Assembly (NCBI RefSeq): GCF_003367705.1
Contig: NZ_CP031425.1
Location: 62,001 to 126,000, forward strand
Origin: Microbacterium foliorum
GTDB taxonomy: Bacteria; Actinomycetota; Actinomycetes; Actinomycetales; Microbacteriaceae
Length of the DNA: 64,000 bases
Direction: 5' to 3'
Shown: positions 1 to 7,891 of the stretch, in pieces
Position numbering within the stretch: the stretch's first letter is position 1
How the letters are laid out: each line of letters begins with the position of its first letter
Made by a program: the position numbers and the translations under genes
Notes under the pieces: model-generated
Told to the model about the DNA's origin: nothing
Database searches by the model: none
Seen by the model: the letters and a program-made list of their open reading frames with translations, nothing else

Positions 1-5
1 GACAT
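1..5 (-). CDS. start of a divergent gene leaving the window
   Basis: Read on the minus strand, an AAGGAG Shine-Dalgarno (16 to 11) lies 5 nt before an ATG at 5-3. A gene divergent from the TetR regulator therefore starts here and continues beyond the left edge. Only the first codon is visible. By analogy with other TetR pairs it is the likely regulated gene, but its product cannot be told. Confidence 0.5.
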
Positions 6-31
6 GACAGCTCCTTAATGAAACGGTTGCG

Positions 32-45
32 TAGCATTAATGCTA
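32..45. promoter_or_regulatory. 14-bp palindromic operator between TetR gene and divergent gene
   Basis: TAGCATTAATGCTA is a perfect 14-bp palindrome in the 44-bp gap between two divergent starts. This is the usual place and form of a TetR-family operator, so it is read as the autoregulatory and target-gene operator of the neighbouring regulator. Confidence 0.65.
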
Positions 46-49
46 GAGT

Positions 50-661
50 ATGCCCATGACGGGAAAGCGCGGGCGGCCCTCCGCGGCAGAGGCGGATGCC
101 AGAGACGAGCGCGTCGTCGATGTCGTCGTCGCCGTGCTCACCGGAGAGGGGCTCGAGGCGCTGACCCTCGACCGTGTCGCCGCCGAGGCCCACGTCGCCA
201 AGCGCACGCTGTACACGGTGTTCGGCGACAGGGCCGGGCTGGTGCGCGCCGCGGTCCGCCGACAGCACGCCTACCTCGAGGATGCCGGAGACGGGGCGTC
301 CGACCTGCGATCGGCAGCCCGCGGCATCCTCCGCCATCTGCTCGGGGACGAGGCGATCGGCGTCCACCGCGCGATCACCGGCGCCGCCGCCCTGCATCCG
401 CTTCTCGCCCGTGAGTTCTACGAGCAAGGACCCGCGCGCGCCCAGGGGTTCCTCGCCGCCCACCTCCCCACGGATGCACGGATCTCACCGGCGCTGCTCT
501 TCACCGCTCTTCTCGGCGAGCCGCACCGACGTCGACTGCTCGGCCTGGCCGACCCGCTCACGTCCCCCGCGATCGACGCGCAGGTCGACGAGGTGCTTCA
601 CGCCTTCGGCCTGGACTCTTCGGATCAGGCGCGATCAGGGCGGAAATCCTCCTCGTCCTGA
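50..661 (+). CDS. TetR/AcrR family transcriptional regulator
   Basis: The 203-aa protein has an N-terminal TetR helix-turn-helix at about residues 30-58 (core LTLDRVAAEAHVAKRTLYTVF), followed by a divergent helical ligand domain typical of the family. ATG at 50 and ATG at 56 are both possible starts. No strong Shine-Dalgarno precedes either, so a leaderless transcript is possible. It is divergent from the gene starting at position 5 and shares a 14-bp palindrome with it, so it probably represses that gene and itself. The ligand is unknown. Confidence 0.88.
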   Translation: MPMTGKRGRPSAAEADARDERVVDVVVAVLTGEGLEALTLDRVAAEAHVAKRTLYTVFGDRAGLVRAAVRRQHAYLEDAGDGASDLRSAARGILRHLLGDEAIGVHRAITGAAALHPLLAREFYEQGPARAQGFLAAHLPTDARISPALLFTALLGEPHRRRLLGLADPLTSPAIDAQVDEVLHAFGLDSSDQARSGRKSSSS

Positions 662-738
662 GCGCGCCTGTCAACGGCCCTGCGCTCGCCGCGGTGTCTG
701 CTCGATCATGGAGATCCGACCACAAGAGGAGGGCCACC

Positions 739-975
739 ATGTCGAACATCGACGCTTTTGCCAACAGCTTCCCCCCGGAGATGCCGGGAGTTCCGCCTGT
801 CGATGACTTCCGCGATGGCACGTTCCCCACAGACACCGGGCAGCCCCAGACCCAGGATGATGATCCCCTCGACGCCGAGATCGGAGAGAACGGTCAGGGC
901 GACCTCGCGCCCGAGGATGAGGGATCCGCGCACAGCGGGGACGCCCCGACCGACCTGCGGGACGGCACGGAGTGA
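739..975 (+). CDS. small acidic hypothetical protein
   Basis: The 78-aa product is rich in Asp, Glu, Gly and Pro and has no hydrophobic segment, so it is probably disordered and cytosolic. The start at 739 was chosen because GAGGAGG lies 6 nt upstream; an in-frame ATG at 694 has no such signal. It overlaps the next small gene by GTGA, so the two are translationally coupled. I do not recognise the family. Confidence 0.65.
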   Translation: MSNIDAFANSFPPEMPGVPPVDDFRDGTFPTDTGQPQTQDDDPLDAEIGENGQGDLAPEDEGSAHSGDAPTDLRDGTE

Positions 976-1223
976 GCGACGACCGTGACGGCACGGGCAC
1001 CGCAGGGGGAGCGGCACCGTCGGAGGAGGGCATCGCCGCGCTCATCGAAGAGCGCGACGGCGACGACCCCGACCGGGTGACCGACACTCCCGCCGGCGGA
1101 GCAGGCGCGGACTCGGGTGGGTCCGGTGCGGTGCGCGTCGATCCGTCGTCGGAGTCATCCGTGCCCGACGAGTCGGTGCACAACGACGAGCCGGGCGTCG
1201 GTACTCGTCGCTCGGAGGACTGA
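972..1223 (+). CDS. small acidic hypothetical protein, coupled to the preceding gene
   Basis: An 83-aa acidic, low-complexity product with Gly/Ser/Asp runs and no membrane segment or recognisable domain. The GTG start at 972 overlaps the previous stop as GTGA, which supports a two-gene unit. Both proteins have a similar composition. Function unknown. Confidence 0.55.
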   Translation: MSDDRDGTGTAGGAAPSEEGIAALIEERDGDDPDRVTDTPAGGAGADSGGSGAVRVDPSSESSVPDESVHNDEPGVGTRRSED

Positions 1224-1236
1224 CAGCGGAGAGCAC

Positions 1237-1321
1237 CGCGCGTCGGGAGGAGAACCGCGCGTCGGGAGGAGCGGAGGCGAGATTCCCTCCTCCCCACACG
1301 CAGTTCTCCTCCCGACGCGCG
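1237..1321. repeat. direct plus inverted repeat forming a strong hairpin
   Basis: cgcgcgtcgggaggagaa at 1237-1254 is repeated directly at 1256-1271 (16 of the bases) and returns as its exact 18-bp reverse complement at 1304-1321. The unit lies in the gap between the acidic-protein pair and arr and can fold into two alternative long stems. No U-run follows. It may serve as a terminator or be a REP-like element; related motifs occur at 16.16-16.25 kb. Confidence 0.8.
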
Positions 1322-1381
1322 CGCGTGCCCCCCGCGCGAGGCGCCCTTTCGCAGCGCGAGGAGCAGTCGTAGGCTTCTGCG

Positions 1382-1792
1382 GTGAGTGACGCACGGGACG
1401 ACGGGCCCTTCTTCCACGGCACCAAGGCAGAGCTGCGACCGGGCGACCTGCTCGCGGCGGGATTCCGCTCGAACTATCGCCCCGAGATCGTGATGAACCA
1501 CATCTACTTCACCGCCGTGGCCGACGGCGCGGGCCTTGCGGCGGAACTCGCGCCCGGCGACCGCGAACCGCGTGTCTACGAGGTCGAGGTGACCGGCGAG
1601 TTCGAGGACGACCCGAACGTGACCGACAAGAAGTTCCCGGGCAACCCGACCCGTTCGTACCGCAGCAGTGCACCGCTGCGAGTGATCCGCGAAGTGCACG
1701 GCTGGACCCGCCTGACACCGCAGGCGCTCGCGACATGGCGGGAGCGGCTCGCCGCCATCCGCGACGACGAGCACGGCGAGATCATCAACTGA
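1382..1792 (+). CDS. arr: NAD(+)--rifampin ADP-ribosyltransferase (Arr family)
   Basis: The 136-aa protein matches the full length of the Arr family, which transfers ADP-ribose from NAD+ to rifampin and inactivates it. Visible family marks are FFHGTKAELRPGDLL near the N-terminus, NHIYFTA around residues 40-46, the VYEVEVTGEFEDDPN strand and the DKKFPGNPTRSYRS loop. The GTG start at 1382 gives the conserved N-terminus directly before FFHGT. It stands alone, convergent with the Pr6Pr gene. Chromosomal Arr homologues are common in environmental actinobacteria, so resistance is plausible but inferred. Confidence 0.93.
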   Translation: MSDARDDGPFFHGTKAELRPGDLLAAGFRSNYRPEIVMNHIYFTAVADGAGLAAELAPGDREPRVYEVEVTGEFEDDPNVTDKKFPGNPTRSYRSSAPLRVIREVHGWTRLTPQALATWRERLAAIRDDEHGEIIN

Positions 1793-1793
1793 G

Positions 1794-2405
1794 TCAGCGG
1801 CGGGGAATGCGACGTGCGAGGGCGGCGAGGGTGCGATCGATCGCCACGAACACCAGGCCGACGACGATGAGCGCCAGGGTCAGCGCCACGATCCACTGGG
1901 TGACGCCACCCACTCCGAGGACGTCGACGTCCATGAACGGATAGGGGTACTTCTGGCCCGGGGTGAACTCTCCACCGAGAGCTCCGTAGGCGAAGGCCCA
2001 CACGAGGTAGGCGTAGGGGATGAGCGTCCACAGCAGCGGATCGATCCACCGGAACTCGCCCTTGGGGACGAAGATCAGCCAGTCGACGATCACCAGCAGC
2101 GGCGTGATGATGTGGATGAGGTTGTCGGTCAGCGAGAAGATGTCGGAGTCGCCGTCGGCGAACCTCGCCGGCACCAGGACGACCAGATAGATGAGCATCG
2201 TGACCGTGATCGCCATCATCACGGCCCCGCTTGCTCGCGGACTCGGCGTCGAGGTGCCGGATGCCCCCGCCTCACGCAGATCGCGGGCCGTGCGCACGAC
2301 GAGCAGAGCCACCCAGACGAGGCAGAGCAGGTTGCTGACCATCGTGTAGAACAGCAGCGTCGTCCAGTTCGGGGCTCCGGTCAGCACGTCGGAATGCCGG
2401 ACCAC
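1794..2405 (-). CDS. Pr6Pr (FAR-17a/AIG1-like) family membrane protein, start unclear
   Basis: The 203-aa open part has about five transmembrane segments and the QKYPYPFMDVD motif near the C-terminus, matching the WYPYPFLDP motif of a second Pr6Pr protein at 54.4-55.1 kb. The only standard start is GTG at 2405, yet the frame stays open upstream to 2588 and encodes a convincing first membrane helix (ALVYRIIALAVIVTG) without any ATG, GTG or TTG. The true start may be CTG (2447, 2468 or 2486), or a frameshift or sequence error may have removed it. It follows the KDG kinase gene but is unlikely to be part of sugar catabolism. Confidence 0.75.
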   Translation of the reverse strand: MVRHSDVLTGAPNWTTLLFYTMVSNLLCLVWVALLVVRTARDLREAGASGTSTPSPRASGAVMMAITVTMLIYLVVLVPARFADGDSDIFSLTDNLIHIITPLLVIVDWLIFVPKGEFRWIDPLLWTLIPYAYLVWAFAYGALGGEFTPGQKYPYPFMDVDVLGVGGVTQWIVALTLALIVVGLVFVAIDRTLAALARRIPRR

Positions 2406-2542
2406 GCCGGTGACGATGACCGCGAGAGCGATGATCCGATAGACCAGCGCGGCCGGCCGGGAGTTCAGTGCGGCTCGAGCGAACAGCGGGGTGCGGGCGG
2501 ATTCGGCGACGGGGGGTGCGGATGCCGCCGCCCGTGCGGCGT

Positions 2543-3496
2543 TCAGCGCCGCACCGGGTCGGCGTCGCCGTCGAGGAAGCGCTCGAGGTCACGCAGCGAC
2601 GGCGCGGCCTCCCAGTCGCCGGGCACGAGGCAGGCCATCGCGCCGCAGGCGTTCGCGCGCTGCAGAGTGCGCTCGACGTCGAGGCCGTCGAGCAGAGCGC
2701 TCAGGTAGCCCGCGACGAAGGCATCTCCTGCACCGACCGTGTCGATCGGATCGATGGAGAAGCCGGGTGCATCGACCACCGAGCCGTCGGTGAGGACCGA
2801 CGCACCCGCCGCGCCGCGCTTGAGCACGACCGTCGCGCACCCCGCGGAGCGGAGCCGGTCCGCGGCCTCGTCGGCCGACAGCCCCGGGTACAGGATCGCG
2901 AACTCCTCGGCGCCCCCGAAGACGATGTCGGCGCGCTCGGCGAGCTCACGCAGCACCGGGCCGGCCGTCTCTGCCGACGCCAGCGCAGAACGGTAGTTGA
3001 TGTCGAAGGTGACGGTGGCCCCCGCATCCCGCGCACGATCGATGGCCGCGTGCAGCGCCGCACGCGCGGTCTCGGACAGCAGCGCGGTGATGCCGGTGAG
3101 GTGCAGCAGCGAGGCGGCGGCGATCCACCCGTCGGGCAGGTCGTCGGGATGCAGTCGGGATCCGGCCGACCCCGCACGGTAGTACTGCACGGCCGTCGAC
3201 GACGCAGACGGTCGCTCTTTCACCATCAGCCCGGTCGGGGCCCCGGCATCGGCGATGACCCGCGCGTCCACGCCCTCGGCCCTGATGTCCCGCGCGACGC
3301 GCTCGCCGAGGGAGTCGTCGCCCACCCGTCCGAGCCACGACACGGCGACACCCAGACGGGCGAGACCGATCGCGACGTTGCTCTCCGCGCCTCCGATGCC
3401 GAGCGCCATCGCGTGAGCATGCCGCAGCGAACCGATCTCGGTCGTGCGCATGAGCGCCATGGTCTCACCCAGGGTGACCACGGAGGGCGAGGTCAT
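2543..3496 (-). CDS. kdgK: PfkB-family sugar kinase, probable 2-keto-3-deoxygluconate kinase
   Basis: The 317-aa ribokinase-type enzyme begins [16 protein letters not shown] and carries GIGGAESNVAIGLARLG (substrate and lid region) and DTVGAGDAFVAGYL (PfkB signature 2 with the catalytic Asp, near residue 255). The ATG at 3496 overlaps the aldolase stop as ATGA, which fixes the start. Operon context (KDPG aldolase directly upstream, mannonate dehydratase before that) assigns the ATP-dependent phosphorylation of 2-keto-3-deoxygluconate to KDPG. Substrate is inferred from context; the fold is certain. Confidence 0.9.
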   Translation of the reverse strand: MTSPSVVTLGETMALMRTTEIGSLRHAHAMALGIGGAESNVAIGLARLGVAVSWLGRVGDDSLGERVARDIRAEGVDARVIADAGAPTGLMVKERPSASSTAVQYYRAGSAGSRLHPDDLPDGWIAAASLLHLTGITALLSETARAALHAAIDRARDAGATVTFDINYRSALASAETAGPVLRELAERADIVFGGAEEFAILYPGLSADEAADRLRSAGCATVVLKRGAAGASVLTDGSVVDAPGFSIDPIDTVGAGDAFVAGYLSALLDGLDVERTLQRANACGAMACLVPGDWEAAPSLRDLERFLDGDADPVRR

Positions 3497-4137
3497 CGAG
3501 CGCACACCTCGACGAAGGCCTGAGCCCGGTCGTGCAGCGCGGTGAGGTCGCCGCCCGAGAAGGCGTCGCCGAGCAGGGGGCCGCCGACGCTCACCGCGAC
3601 GGCACCGGCCGCGAGCCACGCGGAGGCTCCGGCGAGGTCGACGCCGCCCGACGGCATGGCCACCAGATCGGGGAACGGGCCGCGAAGGTCCTTCAGGTAC
3701 GCCGGACCGACCTGGCCTGCGGGGAAGATCTTGACGGCCGATGCCCCGGCCGACCACGACGCGAACAGCTCGGTCGGGGTGAGCCCGCCCGGGACGATGG
3801 GCACGCCGGCATCGGTGGCCTGCTGCACGAACGCGGTCGAGGTGATCGGAGTGACCAGGTAGTGGGCGCCGACGTCGACTGCCCGGCCGAGGTCGGCCGA
3901 CGACGTGACGGTGCCGATGCCGAGGTCTGCGACCTCGCCGAACTGCGCCAGCAGGCGGGGGAAGTGGTCGAACGTGCCTGGCGTGGTGAGCGTCAGCTCG
4001 ACGCTGCGGATGCCGGCATCGACCAGCACCTCGAGAACGGCGTCGTAGTCCTCCGCCCGCTTCGCACGGGCGACGACGATCAGGCGGGACTCGACCGAGC
4101 GGGGCGGGAGCGCGATGCGGGGGGTGTCACCAGTCAT
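3493..4137 (-). CDS. eda: KDPG aldolase (2-keto-3-deoxy-6-phosphogluconate aldolase)
   Basis: The 214-aa class I aldolase is of normal length. It shows [10 protein letters not shown] with the catalytic Glu near residue 47, GIGTVTS (phosphate and carboxylate binding), AVKIFPA with the Schiff-base lysine near residue 136, and MPSGGV for phosphate binding. It cleaves KDPG to pyruvate and glyceraldehyde-3-phosphate, the last step of this pathway. It overlaps manD upstream by 11 bp and kdgK downstream by 4 bp, so the three are one transcript. Confidence 0.93.
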   Translation of the reverse strand: MTGDTPRIALPPRSVESRLIVVARAKRAEDYDAVLEVLVDAGIRSVELTLTTPGTFDHFPRLLAQFGEVADLGIGTVTSSADLGRAVDVGAHYLVTPITSTAFVQQATDAGVPIVPGGLTPTELFASWSAGASAVKIFPAGQVGPAYLKDLRGPFPDLVAMPSGGVDLAGASAWLAAGAVAVSVGGPLLGDAFSGGDLTALHDRAQAFVEVCAR

Positions 4138-5353
4138 GTACGGTCCCGTCGAGAAGTCGGTTCACCGGCAGATACGCCTTGGTGTATTCGTGAGCGGCTG
4201 CGGCCTCTTCGTCGAGCTCGACACCCAGACCCGGAAGGTCACCGGGGTGCAGGAATCCCTCGTCGAAGGTGAACGAGGTCTGGAAGACCTCGAGGGTCTT
4301 CTCATTGTGGGGCATGTACTCCTGGATGCCGAAATTGTGGATCGCCAGGTCGAGGTGCAGCGCGGCGGCCATGCCCACCGGGGAGATGTCGGTGGGTCCG
4401 TGGATGCCCGACTTGATGCCGTAGATCGCGGCGAAGTCGAGCAGCTTCTTCATGGCGGTGATGCCACCGGTGTGCGTGACGGCCGAGCGCACGTAGTCGA
4501 TCAGTCGCTCGGTGATCAGCGTCTGATAGTCGTACACCGAGTTGAAGACCTCGCCGATGGCGAGCGGCGTCGTGGAGTGCTGACGCACCAGGCGCAGCGC
4601 GGTCTGGTCCTCGCCGGGGGTGCAGTCCTCGAGCCAGAAGAGGTCGTAGGGTTCGATGTCCTTCGCGAAGCGCGCGGCCTCGATGGGCGACATCCGGTGA
4701 TGACCGTCGTGCAGGATGCGCAGATCGGTGCCGAACTCCTCGCGGATCTGGGCGAAGATCCCGGGCATGTGGCTGAGGTAGTTGCGGGTGTCCCAGGTCT
4801 CCTCGGCGGGGCGCGCACCCGAGCGCTTGGCCGGTTCGTAGTCGTAGCGCACGCCCGGCCCGGCGTTCGAGACGCCGTAGATCTGACCGAGGCCCGGCAC
4901 CCCGGTCTGCACGCGCACCGCGGTGTAGCCGAGCTCCTTGTAACCGGTGATCGCGTTGGAGAGCGCCGCGTAGTCGGTGCCCGAGGCGTGGGCGTACACC
5001 CGCACGCCCTCCCGGCTGGCGCCGCCGAGCAGCTGGTAGAGCGGCATCCCGGCTTTCTTGGCCTTGATGTCCCACAGCGCCATGTCGACCGCGGCGATCG
5101 CCGCCATGGTCACAGGTCCCCGACGCCAGTACGGGCCGCGGTAGAGGTACTGCCAGGTGTCTTCGATCCTGTCCTCGTCACGGCCGACGAGCATCGACGC
5201 GACGTGCTCCGACAGGTAGGCGGCGACGGCGAGCTCACGTCCGTTCAGGGTGGCGTCACCGAGGCCGGTGATGCCGTCGGAGGTCGTGATCTTGAGCGTG
5301 ACGAAGTTGCGGCCGGGGCTGGTGATGGTGACGTCGACGATCTCGATGGTCAT
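4127..5353 (-). CDS. manD: D-mannonate dehydratase, enolase-superfamily (ManD) type
   Basis: The 408-aa protein follows ManD throughout: [10 protein letters not shown] at the N-terminus, [29 protein letters not shown], then the (beta/alpha)8 barrel with metal ligands in [22 protein letters not shown] and LAIGEVFNS, and [10 protein letters not shown]. It dehydrates D-mannonate to 2-keto-3-deoxygluconate. The start at 5353 follows a GGAG Shine-Dalgarno and matches the family N-terminus. This is the Mg-dependent enolase-fold enzyme, not the Fe/Mn-dependent UxuA of enteric bacteria. Some ManD subgroup members have low activity, so flux through it should be measured. Confidence 0.93.
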   Translation of the reverse strand: MTIEIVDVTITSPGRNFVTLKITTSDGITGLGDATLNGRELAVAAYLSEHVASMLVGRDEDRIEDTWQYLYRGPYWRRGPVTMAAIAAVDMALWDIKAKKAGMPLYQLLGGASREGVRVYAHASGTDYAALSNAITGYKELGYTAVRVQTGVPGLGQIYGVSNAGPGVRYDYEPAKRSGARPAEETWDTRNYLSHMPGIFAQIREEFGTDLRILHDGHHRMSPIEAARFAKDIEPYDLFWLEDCTPGEDQTALRLVRQHSTTPLAIGEVFNSVYDYQTLITERLIDYVRSAVTHTGGITAMKKLLDFAAIYGIKSGIHGPTDISPVGMAAALHLDLAIHNFGIQEYMPHNEKTLEVFQTSFTFDEGFLHPGDLPGLGVELDEEAAAAHEYTKAYLPVNRLLDGTVHDW

Positions 5354-5434
5354 GTCGTTCTCCTGATGATGCGGGGCGAGGTGGGGTGCGGACGCGCGTC
5401 GCGTCCGCACCCCTGGTCGTGATGTGCGGGGCGA

Positions 5435-6826
5435 TCAGATCGCGTCGCGGGGGTCCGTCAGGTCGCGGCCTGCGACCTCGGGCATCCAGATCGAGGCGAT
5501 GAGCGCACTCAGGGTGAAGATGAACAGCATGATGATGATCGGGATGAACGAGCCGGTGGCGGCCGACACCCACGCGGCGGCGATGACGGGGCCCGCGCCG
5601 GTCGCGACGATGGCGGCGATCTCGCGTGCCATGGCCGTGAACGTGTAGCGGTTGCGCGCACCGAACAGCTCGGGGAGCGTGAGGTTCTCGAGCGACGCGA
5701 AGCTCATCACCGCGAGGTTGTGCAGCACGACGTAGCCGATGAAGACCTGCAGCGTGACACCGCTGCTGATCATGAGCATCGTCGGGACGATGACGATGAG
5801 CGCGACGACCGCCCAGATCATGTACATGCGCTTGCGGCCGAACCTGTCACCGAGCCAGCCCGAGAGAGGCACGGTGATGAAGGCGACGAGCGACGAGACG
5901 ATCACGGCGTTGACGCCGATCGAGCGGTCGAGCAGCAGCACGACGGTGATGTAGCTGATCAGGTAGGTCTGGATCATGCCCGAGTTGCCGGCCTGGCCGA
6001 AGCGCAGCAGGAGGGCGATCGAGAACGCCTTCCAGGGCTTGCGCTCCATCGCCTCGAGGGTGCGCACGTCGCCGGTCTCGGTGGCGAGCTGGATCGTCTC
6101 CTCGCGGGAGAGCGCCTTGCCGTCGACGACGTCGTCGCGCTCCTCGAAGACCGGGGTCTCCTTGAGGTTGAAGCGCACCCAGATGGCGAAGAGCATGATG
6201 ATCGCGCTGCCGATGAACGGGATGCGCCATGCCCACGCGATGACCTCCTGCTCGCTGTAGGCGACGAGCAGGATCGCCCAGATGCCGGAGGCGAGCAGGG
6301 TGCCGCAGTTCGTGCCGAGCGCGACGAGCGAGGCGATGATGCCTCGGCGCTTCGCCGGTGCGTACTCGGCGAGCATGACGCCCGCACCCGAGATCTCGGC
6401 ACCCGCACCGAAGCCCTGCGCGATGCGCAGCAGCACGAGGAGGATCGGCGCGAGCACGCCCACCTGGTCGTACGTCGGCAGGAAGCCGATCAGGGTGGTC
6501 GCGAGACCCATCAGGAGGATCGTGTAGAACAGCACCTTCGTGCGACCGGTCTTGTCGCCGAGACGGGCGAAGAAGAAGGCGCCGACGGGTCGTGCGACGT
6601 AGCCGACGCCGTAGGTGGCCATCGCGGCGACGACGGCGACCGCGGGGTTCTCGGAGGAGAAGAACAGATCGGCGAACACGAGCGCGGCGGCCAGCGAGTA
6701 GAGCTGGTAGTCCATGAACTCGAGGGCGGTGCCGAGCCATCCGGAGACGGCGGCGCGCACGAGGTCGCGCACCGACCTCTTCTCGGCGGGATCGACGGCC
6801 GAGGCCGTCGTCTGGGCTTCTGACAT
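5435..6826 (-). CDS. MFS transporter, metabolite:H+ symporter (MHS) type, probable hexuronate/aldonate uptake
   Basis: The 463-aa protein has 12 predicted membrane segments. Family marks of the MHS group (ShiA/YhjE-like) are GWLGTALEFMDYQLYSLAAAL in the first helix, a GDKTGRTKVLF loop between helices 2 and 3, RIAQGFGAGAEISGAG in helix 4 and a long acidic central loop. The start follows AAGGAG. It sits between idnD and manD, so it probably imports a hexuronate or hexonate acid with protons. Exact substrate unknown. Confidence 0.9.
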   Translation of the reverse strand: MSEAQTTASAVDPAEKRSVRDLVRAAVSGWLGTALEFMDYQLYSLAAALVFADLFFSSENPAVAVVAAMATYGVGYVARPVGAFFFARLGDKTGRTKVLFYTILLMGLATTLIGFLPTYDQVGVLAPILLVLLRIAQGFGAGAEISGAGVMLAEYAPAKRRGIIASLVALGTNCGTLLASGIWAILLVAYSEQEVIAWAWRIPFIGSAIIMLFAIWVRFNLKETPVFEERDDVVDGKALSREETIQLATETGDVRTLEAMERKPWKAFSIALLLRFGQAGNSGMIQTYLISYITVVLLLDRSIGVNAVIVSSLVAFITVPLSGWLGDRFGRKRMYMIWAVVALIVIVPTMLMISSGVTLQVFIGYVVLHNLAVMSFASLENLTLPELFGARNRYTFTAMAREIAAIVATGAGPVIAAAWVSAATGSFIPIIIMLFIFTLSALIASIWMPEVAGRDLTDPRDAI

Positions 6827-6886
6827 GGGAGGTACTCCTTCGGACCGGGAACAGGGGGGGTGCGCGGGGGCGCGGAGGGGGTGGGG

Positions 6887-7891
6887 CTAGAGGGACAGCA
6901 GGACCTTCGCCGAGGCGGACGAGTCACGAGCGAGCTCGAGAGCCTCGACGGCGTCGGATGCCGGGATGACGTGGGAGATGACGGAGTCGAGCGCGTCGGA
7001 CTCGGCGAGCAGGGCGATCGCGTCGTCGATCTCGGTGGAGAAGCGGAATGCGCCGCGGATGGTGAGCTCCTTGGCGAGCATCGGAGCGAGGTTCACTCCG
7101 ATGTCGGCGTTGGGGAGCATCCCGACCTGCACGATGGTGCCGGCGCGGCGGGCCGCGCGGACGGCCGAGGAGAGCGCGACTCCGACGCCGGAGCATTCGA
7201 AGACGACGTCGTACGATTCGTTCTCGATCGTGTCGCGACCGACGAGCGACACCTCGGTCGCGCCGAGCGCCTGCGAACGCTCGAGCGGCTCTTCGCGCAC
7301 ATCGCTGGCGCCCACGACGGATGCTCCGGCCTCGACCGCGGCGGCCACGACGAGCAGGCCGATGGGACCGGCTCCGATCACCAGCACGCGCGCGCCGGTG
7401 ATGTCACCGGCGAGGCTCACGGCGTGGATCGCCACGGCCAGCGGCTCGGCGAGGGCTGCGCGCTCGAGCGGAAGGGATGCCGGCAGCACGCGGATCATGT
7501 GGTCTTCGACGATCAGCAGCTCGGATGCTCCGCCCTGACGGTGCGGGTCGGCCGCGGCGCTGCCGAGGTAGTCGCCGCCGGAGCGCAGGTGCGGACGGTC
7601 CTCGAGGCCGGGGACCTCGGGTCCGTAGCGGGCGGGGTGCACGGTCACGGGCGTGCCGGGTGCGAGGCGCCCGGACGGGTCGAGGTCGACGACGCCGGAG
7701 AGCTCGTGGCCCGGGGTCAGGGGCTCGCGGATCGTGTACTCGCCGTTGGCGCCGTGGAAGTAGTAGTGCAGGTCGGACCCGCAGATGCCGACGTAGTTCA
7801 CACGGAGGCGCACCTCGCCCTCGCCGGGGGTCGGGACCTCGCGGTCCTCCCAGCGGATGTCTTCCTTGCCGTGGATGGCGAGAGACTTCAT
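6887..7891 (-). CDS. idnD: zinc-type alcohol dehydrogenase, L-idonate 5-dehydrogenase-like
   Basis: The 334-aa medium-chain dehydrogenase has CGSDLHYYFHGANG with catalytic zinc ligand Cys37, PGHELSG with His61-Glu62, and the Rossmann motif VIGAGPIGLLVVAA. The sequence resembles L-idonate 5-dehydrogenases. The lobe that normally carries four structural-zinc cysteines (about residues 85-115) has none, so only the catalytic zinc is expected. It overlaps uxuB by ATGA. It would oxidise L-idonate (or a related sugar acid) to the 5-keto acid, feeding the same route; substrate is inferred. Confidence 0.85.
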   Translation of the reverse strand: MKSLAIHGKEDIRWEDREVPTPGEGEVRLRVNYVGICGSDLHYYFHGANGEYTIREPLTPGHELSGVVDLDPSGRLAPGTPVTVHPARYGPEVPGLEDRPHLRSGGDYLGSAAADPHRQGGASELLIVEDHMIRVLPASLPLERAALAEPLAVAIHAVSLAGDITGARVLVIGAGPIGLLVVAAAVEAGASVVGASDVREEPLERSQALGATEVSLVGRDTIENESYDVVFECSGVGVALSSAVRAARRAGTIVQVGMLPNADIGVNLAPMLAKELTIRGAFRFSTEIDDAIALLAESDALDSVISHVIPASDAVEALELARDSSASAKVLLSL

